From JANOYY01 sp043720395 (GTDB taxonomy: Bacteria; Actinomycetota; Acidimicrobiia; Acidimicrobiales; JANYDT01), in contig JAYSSR010000087.1 of assembly GCA_043720395.1 (NCBI GenBank), positions 1 to 64,000 of the forward strand: a stretch of DNA of 64,000 nucleotides, written 5' to 3'. The notes under the pieces are model-generated. The model saw only the letters and a list, made by a program, of their open reading frames with translations. It had not been told where the DNA came from and ran no database searches. Both the position numbers and the translations under genes were made by a program. Below, one piece after another: positions 16,273-24,657 of the stretch; within the stretch, counting starts at the first letter, position 1, and each line of letters starts with the position of its first letter.

Positions 16273-17412
16273 ATGGGAGACAACGAGACTCCCGCCTCGG
16301 TCAGTCCGGACACCGGCCTGCGCCAAGGCGACGAGCACGAGTCGGTAGCGGTCAACACGGCTGGCACGCGCCGCGTCGCAGACTCCCTCGACGTACGCAA
16401 GAGCGTCATCCTGAGAACCGTCGTGGCGGAACACATCCAGACCGGTCAACCCGTCGGGTCGAGCCACCTCACCAGCGCAGGCGGGCTCCATGTGTCGTCG
16501 GCGACGATCCGCAACGAGATGAGCGTCCTCGAACGAGAGGGGTATCTGACGCACCCCCACACGTCGGCCGGGCGCGTCCCGACCGATCGCGGCTACCGCT
16601 ACTTCGTCGACTCGATCGGCGACACGCCACGACTCCCCGACGCCAAGGTCGCACAGGTACGTCAGTTCTTCGACACGGCTCGACGTGACATCGAACAGCT
16701 CATGAACGATGCGTCCAGGCTGTTGTCGAATCTCACCGATTTCGCGGCCGTCGTGGTCGCCGGTTCAGCGGAGGCGATCACGATCCGCAGCGTCCAGGTG
16801 GTGGACCTCGGAACCACTGGCTTGGTCGTGGTCGTGCTGAGCAACGGTGCCGTCGAGAAGGCCGGGATCGACCTCGGAGTCGGATCCACCGACGCCACCG
16901 TGAGCGCGGCAAGCGCGCATCTGAGCGCAACGTTGTCCGGTTCCTCCTTGTCGGGCATCCGCAACGCTGCTCTGCTCGCGGTCGGCGATGCACGCGTTGA
17001 CGCGGTCTGCCGCGCCGTGGTAACGGCGTTCTCGGAGCGCCCGAACGACCCGGAAGCGTCCGATGTGTTCGTTGGGGGCGCGTCCCGAGTGGTCGGAGCG
17101 TTCGACACCGTCGATACGATCCGCCGCGTTCTTGCGACGCTGGAGGAGCAGTTCGTGGTCGTCAACCTCATCCGCGAGGCGATTGACCGCAGCGGCCAGC
17201 CGACGGGCGTGTCGATCGGTGCCGAGCATGGTGCCGACGCCGCTTTCGAGTCATTGCTGTCGTGCTCGGTCGTTGTCGCCCCCTATCTCGTGGACGGGCG
17301 CGTGGTCGGGACGGTGGGCGTCCTCGGCCCGACCCGCATGGACTATCCGCAGGCTATGGCCGCCGTGACTGCCGTCAGCGAAGGGCTCGGCGGGCACCTC
17401 TCGGACTCATGA
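16273..17412 (+). CDS. hrcA: Heat-inducible transcriptional repressor HrcA
   Basis: A 379-residue HrcA protein, the repressor that binds CIRCE operators and holds down chaperone genes until heat stress. The winged-helix domain covers about residues 38-110 (LRTVVAEHIQTGQPVGSSHL, then SSATIRNEMSVLEREGYL and HPHTSAGRVPTDRGYRYFVD). The C-terminal GAF-like domain ends YPQAMAAVTAVSEGLGGHLS. The first 35 residues are a non-conserved extension; a later start is possible. It is followed by dnaJ, the usual actinobacterial order. I saw no canonical CIRCE before hrcA or dnaJ. Confidence 0.95.
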   Translation: MGDNETPASVSPDTGLRQGDEHESVAVNTAGTRRVADSLDVRKSVILRTVVAEHIQTGQPVGSSHLTSAGGLHVSSATIRNEMSVLEREGYLTHPHTSAGRVPTDRGYRYFVDSIGDTPRLPDAKVAQVRQFFDTARRDIEQLMNDASRLLSNLTDFAAVVVAGSAEAITIRSVQVVDLGTTGLVVVVLSNGAVEKAGIDLGVGSTDATVSAASAHLSATLSGSSLSGIRNAALLAVGDARVDAVCRAVVTAFSERPNDPEASDVFVGGASRVVGAFDTVDTIRRVLATLEEQFVVVNLIREAIDRSGQPTGVSIGAEHGADAAFESLLSCSVVVAPYLVDGRVVGTVGVLGPTRMDYPQAMAAVTAVSEGLGGHLSDS

Positions 17413-17522
17413 GCCGGAGCGTCGAACGCTGATTGGCCGACGATCGGGCGTTGATCGGCGCTGCGACCGTCGGAGGTGCTGGATAGTGCGAGAATTGACG
17501 GCCGCATGCGCGGACCAACGAC

Positions 17523-18659
17523 ATGAACGACATCAAAGACTTCTATGTGCTGCTGGGCGTGTCCCGGACGGCTTCCGACGACGAGATCAAGCGCGCCTAC
17601 CGGGCGAAGGCTCGTGAGCTGCATCCCGATGCAAATCCCGATGATCCGAGCGCGGAGGAAGCGTTCAAGCAGGTCTCTCTTGCCTACGAGGTACTGAAGG
17701 ACCCCGACAAGCGTCGGACCTATGACCAGTACGGTGCCGAGGGACTTCGCGGTACGGGTGCCGGTGGCAACGCCGGCTTCGGAACGGGCGGGCTGGGCGA
17801 CATCTTCGAAGCATTCTTCGGTGGTGCGGGCGGGTTCGGGGGCGGAGGTCGCCAGCGGGGGCCGACGGGTCCGCCGCGTGGCCAGGACATGGAGGTCATC
17901 GCCGACCTGACCTTCGAGAACGCCATGTTCGGCAGCACCACTGAGGTCTCGCTCCGCCAACCGGTTGCGTGCGACACGTGCTCGGCGAGCGGCGCGTCGC
18001 CCGGAACGTCGGCTGCGACCTGTTCGGGCTGCAACGGTGCCGGTCAGGTACAGCGGGTACGCAATTCACTTCTCGGGCAGATGGTCACGTCTGCGCCCTG
18101 CGGCCAGTGCCGCGGGATGGGCCAGATCATCGCCTCGCCGTGCCCGACCTGTCGTGGGGAAGGACGTCGCACCGAGGAACGCACGTACACCTTCGACGTT
18201 CCGGCCGGCGTCGACACCGGCTCCACAATTCGCCTCACCGGCAGGGGGGCTGCGGGGCCGCGGGGCGGTCCGAACGGTGACCTGTTCGTTCACTTGCGGG
18301 TCGCGGGGAGCCCGCGCTTCGAGCGTCAGGGCTTCGACCTCGTGCACGTGCTCGACCTTTCGATTGCGCAGGCTGCGCTTGGCGTGCACCAGTCGTTCGA
18401 GACCATTGATGGTGTTGAGGACCTTGTGATTCCTGGCGGCACGCAGAACGGTCGGGTGTTCCGATTGCGCGACCGGGGCGTCCCACAGCTAAACGGACGC
18501 GGACGCGGCGACCTCCTCGTGCAGGTCAACGTCGTTGTGCCGAGCAACTTGACCCGGGCCGAGGAAGAACTGCTACGGCGTTTCGCGGAGGAGCGAGGCG
18601 AGTCCGTCGCCGCTCCAGACAAGAGCATTCTCGGCAAGATCCGGTCGGCGTTCCGCTGA
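17523..18659 (+). CDS. dnaJ: Chaperone protein DnaJ
   Basis: A 378-residue type I DnaJ, the DnaK co-chaperone that delivers unfolded proteins and stimulates ATP hydrolysis. Residues 5-70 form the J domain (DFYVLLGVSRTASDDEIKRA, with the HPD motif in ELHPDAN). A Gly/Phe-rich linker follows. The zinc-binding region has four Cys pairs: CDTCSAS, CSGCNGA, CGQCRGM and CPTCRGE, the first with an Ala-Ser variation instead of Gly. The C-terminal substrate domains complete it. ATG 17523 lies 110 bp after hrcA. Confidence 0.96.
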   Translation: MNDIKDFYVLLGVSRTASDDEIKRAYRAKARELHPDANPDDPSAEEAFKQVSLAYEVLKDPDKRRTYDQYGAEGLRGTGAGGNAGFGTGGLGDIFEAFFGGAGGFGGGGRQRGPTGPPRGQDMEVIADLTFENAMFGSTTEVSLRQPVACDTCSASGASPGTSAATCSGCNGAGQVQRVRNSLLGQMVTSAPCGQCRGMGQIIASPCPTCRGEGRRTEERTYTFDVPAGVDTGSTIRLTGRGAAGPRGGPNGDLFVHLRVAGSPRFERQGFDLVHVLDLSIAQAALGVHQSFETIDGVEDLVIPGGTQNGRVFRLRDRGVPQLNGRGRGDLLVQVNVVVPSNLTRAEEELLRRFAEERGESVAAPDKSILGKIRSAFR

Positions 18660-18678
18660 CGGTCTTGAAGGTCGCCAG

Positions 18679-19392
18679 ATGAAGGTGGCGGCGCATGCGC
18701 TGGTCGTAGGCAGTGCTCTCATGAGCGTCGTCGGCGTCGAACTCCCCGTGGACACCGTGCGGCATTTCGCACGGGTACTTCGCCTCCGAACGGGCGAGGC
18801 GGTGTCGGTGACCGATGGAGGGGGCGGATTTCGACTTTGTACGGTCCCGCTCGATTTCGCAGCGTCGGGGCGGCTCGAGCCGACGAGCGAGGTGCAAAAG
18901 GCCACGCGTCCCTCGCCGACCGTGGCCGTGGGCCTTGCGTTGACGAAGGGTGACAAGCCGGAGCTGGCCGTGCAGAAGCTCACGGAGCTGGGCGTCGATC
19001 GAATCGTCTTGTTCGCGGCCGACCACAGCATCGTTCGCTGGGACGACGACAAGCCGGCGCGCAATCTCGCGCGCCTGAGGTCCGTCGCGGTCGAGGCATT
19101 GCAACAGAGTCGTGGCCTGTTCCTGCCGATCATCGAACTGACAGGCTTCGACGAGCTCGCTTCCGAAGTCGGGGTGGTACGCGCAGACGCTGGGGGCCGG
19201 GCACCGTCGCTGCACGCAGATCGTCTCGTGCTGATCGGGCCGGAGGGCGGGTGGTCGGAACGCGAGCGATCCATCCTTCCGGATGCCGTATCGGTTGCCA
19301 CGAACGTGCTGCGGGCCGAGACGGCCGCGATCGCGACCGCGTCGCTCTGGGTAGCACTGCGGTCGCGGATTGTGGTTGAGGCCCCCGCCTGA
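18679..19392 (+). CDS. rsmE: 16S rRNA (uracil-1498-N3)-methyltransferase
   Basis: A 237-residue SPOUT-class RNA methyltransferase that methylates U1498 of 16S rRNA with SAM. Family marks are DTVRHFARVLRLRTGEAVSV in the N-terminal PUA-like part, VAVGLALTKGDKPELAVQKL TELG-type stretch in the middle, and the knot sequence LVLIGPEGGWSERERSIL with VLRAETAAIATASLW at the end. It starts 19 bp after dnaJ, so it is probably co-transcribed. The start may also be the ATG at 18721 (MSVVGVELP). Confidence 0.93.
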   Translation: MKVAAHALVVGSALMSVVGVELPVDTVRHFARVLRLRTGEAVSVTDGGGGFRLCTVPLDFAASGRLEPTSEVQKATRPSPTVAVGLALTKGDKPELAVQKLTELGVDRIVLFAADHSIVRWDDDKPARNLARLRSVAVEALQQSRGLFLPIIELTGFDELASEVGVVRADAGGRAPSLHADRLVLIGPEGGWSERERSILPDAVSVATNVLRAETAAIATASLWVALRSRIVVEAPA

Positions 19393-19574
19393 GCCCACAG
19401 AGCCCGACTTACGAGGCCGTAACCTCGCCCGCCGCGGTTGATCCGGAAACTACATCGCGGGTATTCCACTACTCGGCGTGGTGGTGGTCTACAGTCTTGT
19501 GTGAGCCGTTCAGACATGAACGTGCTCCAAGCAAGCCGCCGATAGCCACCCACCCGACGGAAAAAGGCCACACC

Positions 19575-20081
19575 GTGGAAGACGAACTCGAAGACGCCAG
19601 CTACACACGACAGGTCGGATTACGACTCCGCGGCGTCCGGCGCTCCAAGCGACTGTCACTTCACGATGTCGAGGTTGCGTCGAACAAAGAGTTCAAGGCG
19701 TCCGTGCTCGGCGCATACGAGCGAGGGGAGCGGGCGATTTCTGTTCCGCGCCTGCAGCGTCTCGCCAGCTTCTACGGGACGGCTGTCGATCAGCTGCTCC
19801 CGCCGATCGAATTGCCGAGCGCCGATGGCGAGCAGGTCGACCGGCGGGTTCCGGGACGTGGCCTCACGATCGATCTGATCCGCCTTGAGGCGATGTCCTC
19901 ACACGAGGCGAATCTGCTGAACCGCTACGTCTCGATGATCCGCCAGCAGCGCAATGGGTTCACGGGTACCGCCCTCACGATCCGTCGCGAAGACCTCAAC
20001 GCCCTCGCCGTCCTGCTCGAGTCTGATCCGGAAACGGTGAAGGACCGCATGGGCGCGATGGGCTTCGACCTTGCGCGCTGA
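19575..20081 (+). CDS. bldD: BldD-like transcriptional regulator
   Basis: A 168-residue protein with an N-terminal Xre-type helix-turn-helix (VGLRLRGVRRSKRLSLHDVE, SVLGAYERGERAISVPRLQR) and a C-terminal domain like that of BldD, the c-di-GMP-controlled developmental repressor of Streptomyces. The C-terminal signature in BldD is RxD-x8-RxxD. Here the sequence reads RNG-x8-RRED: the first Asp is Gly, the second half is intact. GTG 19575 gives VEDELEDASYTRQVGLRL, the usual length; the upstream frame is not conserved-looking. The stop lies in a 14-bp tandem repeat leading to hemW. Confidence 0.88.
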   Translation: MEDELEDASYTRQVGLRLRGVRRSKRLSLHDVEVASNKEFKASVLGAYERGERAISVPRLQRLASFYGTAVDQLLPPIELPSADGEQVDRRVPGRGLTIDLIRLEAMSSHEANLLNRYVSMIRQQRNGFTGTALTIRREDLNALAVLLESDPETVKDRMGAMGFDLAR

Positions 20082-20115
20082 CAACGGCGCGCTGACAACG
20101 GCGCGCTGACAACGG
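20074..20115. repeat. Three tandem 14-bp copies across the bldD-hemW junction
   Basis: CGCGCTGACAACGG is repeated three times exactly (20074-20087, 20088-20101, 20102-20115). The first copy holds the TGA stop of the BldD-like gene and the last ends on the first base of the GTG start of hemW. Extra copies lengthen the spacer in steps of 14 bp and each adds another TGA. Confidence 0.95.
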
Positions 20116-21266
20116 TGCCCGGTCCCGTTGGCCGGGCCGCCGACCCTGACTTTTCCGAGCGGACGAGCGGCGAGTTCGGCGTCTACGTCCATGTTCCGTT
20201 CTGTACGAAGCGATGTGACTACTGCGCGTTCGCGACGTGGACGGATCGGTCGCACCTCACGCAGCGTTACGTCGACGCTGTCTGCAGCGAGATCCGCCTA
20301 GCTGGGGCTCGGGTCGCATCGAGCGTCTTCGTCGGCGGCGGCACACCGTCGCTTTTGAGCGGCGATCAGATGGGTGCGATCCTCGACGCGATCCCCCGGC
20401 GTGCCGACGCGGAGGTCACGATCGAGTGCAACCCGGACACGGTCTCGGCCCCACTGTTTGCCGCCTACGTCGATCATGGCGTCACCCGGATCAGTTTTGG
20501 CGTCCAGTCGATGGTCGATTCCGTTCTCGCGGTGCTCGGACGCACCCACGTGCGCGCCAACGTGGAGCGGGGCATCGAGTTGGTCCGGGGGGCGGGGATA
20601 TCGACGTTCAACCTCGACCTGATCTACGGGGCAGCGGGGGAGTCCGTGGCGGACTGGGCGACGACGCTCGACGCCGTGGTGGCACTCGACCCACCCCACG
20701 TGTCGGCGTACGCGCTCACGATCGAAGCCGGGACGCCGCTCGCCGCGGACCCCACCCGTCACCCCGACGACGACGATCAGGCGGACAAGTACGAACTCGC
20801 CACGCAAGTGTTGGGTGCGGCGGGGTTGGCGTCGTATGAGATCTCGAACTGGGCGCGTGCGGGTCACGAGTGCCGTCACAACCAGCTGTACTGGGCGCAG
20901 GGGGATTACCTCGGCTACGGCTGCGCGGCCCACTCGCATCAGCGTCATGGGGACGGTGCGAGCCGACGCTGGTGGAACGTCCGTACGCCCGAGCGGTATA
21001 TCGCGCTGGTCGATGCTGGCGGGTCGACGACCGAGGCCGGCGAGGACCTTTCGGTGGATGCGGTACTAGTCGAGCGCCTGCAGTTGGCGCTGCGGATGAG
21101 CCGTGGCGTCCCCATAGAGGCACTCGCCCTGGCGGATCGTGTGGAGTTGCTCGACGCGGGGCTGATCGCGGTCGACCCGGTTGGTGGGCGGGTCCGGCTC
21201 ACGACCGCCGGTCGGATGATGGCCAACACGGTCTCGATCCGGCTGCGCGTGCCGCCGGAGCCGTGA
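20115..21266 (+). CDS. hemW: Heme chaperone HemW-like radical SAM protein
   Basis: A 383-residue radical SAM protein. The iron-sulfur motif is VPFCTKRCDYCAFATW (Cys-x3-Cys-x2-Cys near residue 25). It is followed by VFVGGGTPSLL, ITIECNPDTVS-like VTIECNPDTVSAPL, GVTRISFGVQSMVDSVLAVL GRTH-type sequence and FNLDLIYGAAGESVADWATT, the HemW/HemN order. HemW binds heme and delivers it to heme proteins; older annotations call it oxygen-independent coproporphyrinogen oxidase. The start is the GTG at 20115 in the tandem repeat, giving a short N-terminus before GEFGVYVHVPFC. Confidence 0.92.
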   Translation: MPGPVGRAADPDFSERTSGEFGVYVHVPFCTKRCDYCAFATWTDRSHLTQRYVDAVCSEIRLAGARVASSVFVGGGTPSLLSGDQMGAILDAIPRRADAEVTIECNPDTVSAPLFAAYVDHGVTRISFGVQSMVDSVLAVLGRTHVRANVERGIELVRGAGISTFNLDLIYGAAGESVADWATTLDAVVALDPPHVSAYALTIEAGTPLAADPTRHPDDDDQADKYELATQVLGAAGLASYEISNWARAGHECRHNQLYWAQGDYLGYGCAAHSHQRHGDGASRRWWNVRTPERYIALVDAGGSTTEAGEDLSVDAVLVERLQLALRMSRGVPIEALALADRVELLDAGLIAVDPVGGRVRLTTAGRMMANTVSIRLRVPPEP

Positions 21267-21312
21267 GACCGAACTATTTGGTCGGCCGACGGCCTCCCGA
21301 CCTGACCCGGGT

Positions 21313-21385
21313 CGCGGTACAACTTGTGGCGATGGGCCGCGAAATACCACGTCAACCGCGTCCCAAGGCCACACGATGTACCGCG
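21313..21385. repeat. Dispersed palindrome family, divergent copy
   Basis: CGCGGTAC at 21313-21320 and GTACCGCG at 21378-21385 are the same end boxes, 73 bp from end to end, as in the other copies. The interior is worn: GGGCCGCG and ACCGCGTCCC remain as part of the inner arms. It lies between two convergent genes, hemW and the amidohydrolase. Confidence 0.7.
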
Positions 21386-21399
21386 CGTCGGTCACGACT

Positions 21400-22788
21400 T
21401 CAGCGATTTGACGTCGACAGTGCAGACTCCAAGATGGCGTTCAGTTCGTCGGTGATCAAGGCCGGGGCCTCTTTCAGGAATCCGCCACGCTTTTCGAACT
21501 CGGCGATGACCTTGGGATCCACGTGATGGTCCCCGAGGATGTCAGTCACCTCTGGGCCGACCCGTTCCGCGACCGCCGCAAGGGACTGGGCGTCCAGGCC
21601 GTAGCAGCGGATCGCGTTCTCGCCCAGGATCATGCGGGCGTCGCTCTCGGGGACACCGGCGAACGCGGCGCGCAGCCAGTCGGTCGTGTTCGGCCACGTC
21701 CCTTCGGGGTGCGGATAGTCGCGACCGAACATCAGGTTGCGCACGCCGATGTTGTGGCGATCCTCAAGCTCGGCGCGATGAATGAACGACGCACCGGCAA
21801 AGCCGTGCTCGGCCCAGTACTCGCTTGGTCGGCGTTTCAGCGGCGTGCCGCCGGCGTCGAATCGAGCGTCCATGTGGGCCAGCGTCGCAGGGACCCAGTC
21901 GGCGCGTGCTTCAGTGGGAACGAAGTTGAGTGACGGGTAGCGATCGAAGACACCACCTACCATCAACTCCCAGAAGACCCTGCGGGGGCTGTAGTTGAGG
22001 GCGAGGAAGGCCTTCATGCGGGGGTCGTCCATCCCACCTGCGGAAGTCGGCACCATAGCGCTCGGAGCATCACGTGGGGCGTCGCGGTTGTACTCGTCGC
22101 CGGCACGGGTGGCCTCGGCGCGCGACATGAACAAGTCGAACGCGAGACCCTGTGGCACGCCGACGCCGACATGCAGGACCAGCGCCATGCCGTAGTCGGC
22201 GCAGGCCTTCCACATCGGCTCCCAGTGCGGGTCGTGAAAGCCGGGTTCGCTGATCGACGGATCGCTGGCCGTGGAGAACGTGAGCGCGCGGAAGCCATGC
22301 TCGCCCGCCCACCGCACCTCGTTCACGACCTCGTCGATGTCGTGGACCGGCGTCTGTTCGGCGACTCCGAGCAATCGGCCGTTGGCCGCGGTGAGGAGAT
22401 CGGCCTGCCACCGATTGAAGGCCCGGACGCCGGCCATGCGGACGTCGGCCGGGTACGCCCGGTTCTGCAACCCGAAGAACGGGCCGGAGGCGAATTGGTG
22501 GCCCTGCAGGACGACTTCCGCGGCGATGCCTTCACGGTCCATCTCGGCGATGCGTCGATCGACGTCCCATGCCCCCGTCGTCCCACCGTCGGCGATCAGC
22601 CCCTCGGGGTCGATGATGGACAACTGCTCTGCGGAGAACGACGCGATCTTGCTGGTGGCGGCCAGGAACTGACGCTCCTCATCGACCAGTTCATCGAGTA
22701 CTTCGTGGTATCGCGATTCGAGGTAGGGCCGGAAGGCCTCAACCGGGGGGCCGGCATGGCCGTCCGCCGAAATGATCGTGAGTTTCAT
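21400..22788 (-). CDS. Amidohydrolase 2 family (ACMSD-like) metal-dependent hydrolase
   Basis: A 462-residue TIM-barrel hydrolase. It begins MKLTIISADGHAGPPVEAFR with the first metal ligands (DGH), then LVLHVGVGVPQG and LNFVPTEARADWVPATLAHM, and RNLMFGRDYPHPEGTWPNTT with the catalytic Asp, ending RMILGENAIRCYGLD. This is the amidohydrolase-2 pattern common in actinobacterial catabolic clusters; the substrate is not known. AAAGGGAG before the ATG at 22788 supports the start. Confidence 0.87.
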   Translation of the reverse strand: MKLTIISADGHAGPPVEAFRPYLESRYHEVLDELVDEERQFLAATSKIASFSAEQLSIIDPEGLIADGGTTGAWDVDRRIAEMDREGIAAEVVLQGHQFASGPFFGLQNRAYPADVRMAGVRAFNRWQADLLTAANGRLLGVAEQTPVHDIDEVVNEVRWAGEHGFRALTFSTASDPSISEPGFHDPHWEPMWKACADYGMALVLHVGVGVPQGLAFDLFMSRAEATRAGDEYNRDAPRDAPSAMVPTSAGGMDDPRMKAFLALNYSPRRVFWELMVGGVFDRYPSLNFVPTEARADWVPATLAHMDARFDAGGTPLKRRPSEYWAEHGFAGASFIHRAELEDRHNIGVRNLMFGRDYPHPEGTWPNTTDWLRAAFAGVPESDARMILGENAIRCYGLDAQSLAAVAERVGPEVTDILGDHHVDPKVIAEFEKRGGFLKEAPALITDELNAILESALSTSNR

Positions 22789-22871
22789 CGTCGATCTCCC
22801 TTTCACCACATGGATTCCAACAGTGTTGAAATGCTATAGCGACCGCAGTAGCAGTCGCCACCTCGTCGGCG

Positions 22872-24032
22872 CTAGGAGTCGGTAAACCGCGCCAGGCTGT
22901 GGAGCGCCCCGCGGCGGATCTTGCCGATGGCGGTGCGAGGGATTGAGTCGGCGAGCACGATGGCGACAGGGGCGCAGTATGCCGGGAGGACGGCCTTCAC
23001 CGCTGCTCGACACAGATCCAGCGTCGGGGGGTTCGCTCGGTCGACGGGGACGACGAGTGCTGTGACCGCGTGGCCCCACCGGGCGTTCGGGACGCCGACC
23101 ACGGCGATGTCGGCGATGCCCGCAACCGAGGCGAGCACACGCTCCACCGGCTCGGGCCAGACCTTTTCGCCGCCCGTCACGATGACGTCGCCGATTCTTC
23201 CCGTCACTGACACCAACCCATCGGACGCCACCGCACCCGCATCGCCGGTCGCGAACCAACCGTCATCGACGAGGGGGAGCGGACGTCCCTCGGGGCCGGC
23301 GTCGGCGCTGCGATACGCGCGGGCGAGCGTCGGGGTGTGGAGCTGGACCTCGCCGTCGATCGCACGGACGCCGACTCCTTCGAGGGCCCAGCCGCCGTAG
23401 ACCACGCCGCTACCGGTTTCCGTCATGCCGTATGTGCGAATGGCGGTTGCCGGAACAACCGGGGGCATCGCCGAGCCGCCGAGCAGGATCACCCGCCAGC
23501 TCGCGGCGTCGATGCGGGGGAGGGCGGCGACTACGAGCGACACGAGCGTGCAGCCCGCGTCACGTGCGGTCGCGAGGCCGGCGCTCGTGATGGCGTCCAC
23601 GGCGACGAGCGGCGTGCCGGTGAGGATTGCACGGGAGATGACGGACAGCCCGCCGATGTGAGCGGGTGGTAAGCACGCATACCACTTGTCACGTGCCGGG
23701 TCGACGCCGAGCCGCTTGCTGATCATGTCGGCGGACGCCCGGACGCTTGCGTGGGTGTGCACAACGCCCTTCGGGTCGCCGGTCGTACCGGACGTCGCGA
23801 CAACGAGGGCGTCGCCCAGCTCGACGGGGACCGAGTCCGGCAACAGGACCTCGACGCCACCTGCTCGAATCACTGCGGCCGGTCGCATCTCGTCGAGGAG
23901 TATGGTCCGCGCTGCCGGTGGGAGCCGCTGATCGATCGGCAGCGCAGCGTCCCCGGCATCCCACACTCGGCGCAGGGCGTCCACGAACGCTGGTCCTCCG
24001 GGCAGGTCAATTGCCACCAACCGCCCGCTCAT
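22872..24032 (-). CDS. menE: 2-Succinylbenzoate-CoA ligase-like AMP-binding enzyme
   Basis: A 386-residue acyl-CoA synthetase. The ATP loop is ATSGTTGDPKGVVHTHASV near residue 86, then RTYGMTETGSGVVYGG, DDGWFATGDAGAV, GRIGDVIVTGGEKVWPEPVE and PRTAIGKIRRGAL with the catalytic Lys. It is short for the superfamily and matches the compact actinobacterial MenE, which activates o-succinylbenzoate for menaquinone. Other menaquinone genes lie within 9 kb. The ATG at 24032 (MSGRLVAIDLPG) is used; the first eight codons are duplicated downstream at 24213-24236. Confidence 0.85.
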   Translation of the reverse strand: MSGRLVAIDLPGGPAFVDALRRVWDAGDAALPIDQRLPPAARTILLDEMRPAAVIRAGGVEVLLPDSVPVELGDALVVATSGTTGDPKGVVHTHASVRASADMISKRLGVDPARDKWYACLPPAHIGGLSVISRAILTGTPLVAVDAITSAGLATARDAGCTLVSLVVAALPRIDAASWRVILLGGSAMPPVVPATAIRTYGMTETGSGVVYGGWALEGVGVRAIDGEVQLHTPTLARAYRSADAGPEGRPLPLVDDGWFATGDAGAVASDGLVSVTGRIGDVIVTGGEKVWPEPVERVLASVAGIADIAVVGVPNARWGHAVTALVVPVDRANPPTLDLCRAAVKAVLPAYCAPVAIVLADSIPRTAIGKIRRGALHSLARFTDS

Positions 24033-24236
24033 GTCGCTACCGCTTGGTGGCAAGCCCGGTCGCGGTACATCGTGTCCGTTTGCGGTGCACTGTGCGCGCC
24101 CGAATGCACCGCGTGCGTACCGGTTGTACCGCGACGGGGCAGTTCGCGCGACGCGAGTGATGCATCGGTCCGGTCGCGCGATGCAGGACCGCCGAATGGG
24201 CCGAACAGGCGGATTGCCACCAACCGCCCGCTCATG
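24010..24236. repeat. 24-bp direct repeat pair bounding a palindromic element
   Basis: The same 24 bases (starting ATTGCCACCAACC, ending CCGCTCATG) occur at 24010-24033 and 24213-24236, 203 bp apart. The first copy is the 5' end of menE; the second is at the end of the MauE-like gene. The dispersed palindrome (24061-24133) lies between them. The layout looks like a duplication scar. Confidence 0.9.
24061..24133. repeat. Dispersed double palindrome, copy B
   Basis: CGCGGTACAT (24061-24070) begins the element and TTGTACCGCG (24124-24133) ends it. Inner arms TGCGGTGCA and TGCACCGCG surround a CGCGCCCGAA core, as in copies A, C and D. It lies upstream of menE within the duplicated 24-bp borders. 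Confidence 0.88.
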
Positions 24237-24657
24237 GCGCGACCGCCACGACGAGCGCGATTGCGGCGAGGGCGGCGTTGCGGACGAGGGTGTCGTTGCT
24301 CACGGGGGCCGAGCGGCGTCCGAAGCAGTGACACTGCGGGTGCCGACCGTTGCGGAGCGCACGTGCGATGGCAAGCGAGAACAACAAAAGCAGCAACAGC
24401 GCGAGGACGCCACCCAGCCGACGCGTCCGCGGCACCAGCAGGAGAATCCCGGCAAACATTTCGACACCCGGCAAGGCCGCACCCACAAATCCCGACCAGC
24501 GCCCCGCCCCGAGCCCGCGAGCGCCCGCCACCGCGCCCGCCGGGTCGCGTAGCTTGGCGAGCGCTGCAACCACCAACGTCCCCGCAACCACTACCGCGGC
24601 GACGGCGGTCGCAATCCCGACAAAGTCCACCTCCCGAAGGTACCGTTTCCCCGCCAT
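24232..24657 (-). CDS. MauE/DoxX-like membrane protein
   Basis: A 141-residue protein with four predicted membrane helices: IATAVAAVVVAGTLVVAALA, a central GFVGAALPGVEMFAGILLLV, GGVLALLLLLLFSLAIARAL, and a C-terminal LAAIALVVAVAP. QCHCFGRRSAP carries a Cys-x-Cys pair facing one side of the membrane, as in MauE-type proteins linked to disulfide chemistry. Its role here is unknown. Its ATG (24657) overlaps the divergent menA ATG (24656). Confidence 0.75.
   Translation of the reverse strand: MAGKRYLREVDFVGIATAVAAVVVAGTLVVAALAKLRDPAGAVAGARGLGAGRWSGFVGAALPGVEMFAGILLLVPRTRRLGGVLALLLLLLFSLAIARALRNGRHPQCHCFGRRSAPVSNDTLVRNAALAAIALVVAVAP

Noticed and set aside
16261..17522. CIRCE operator for HrcA
   Set aside because: The TTAGCACTC-N9-GAGTGCTAA pattern was looked for before hrcA and dnaJ and not found; HrcA targets are probably elsewhere.
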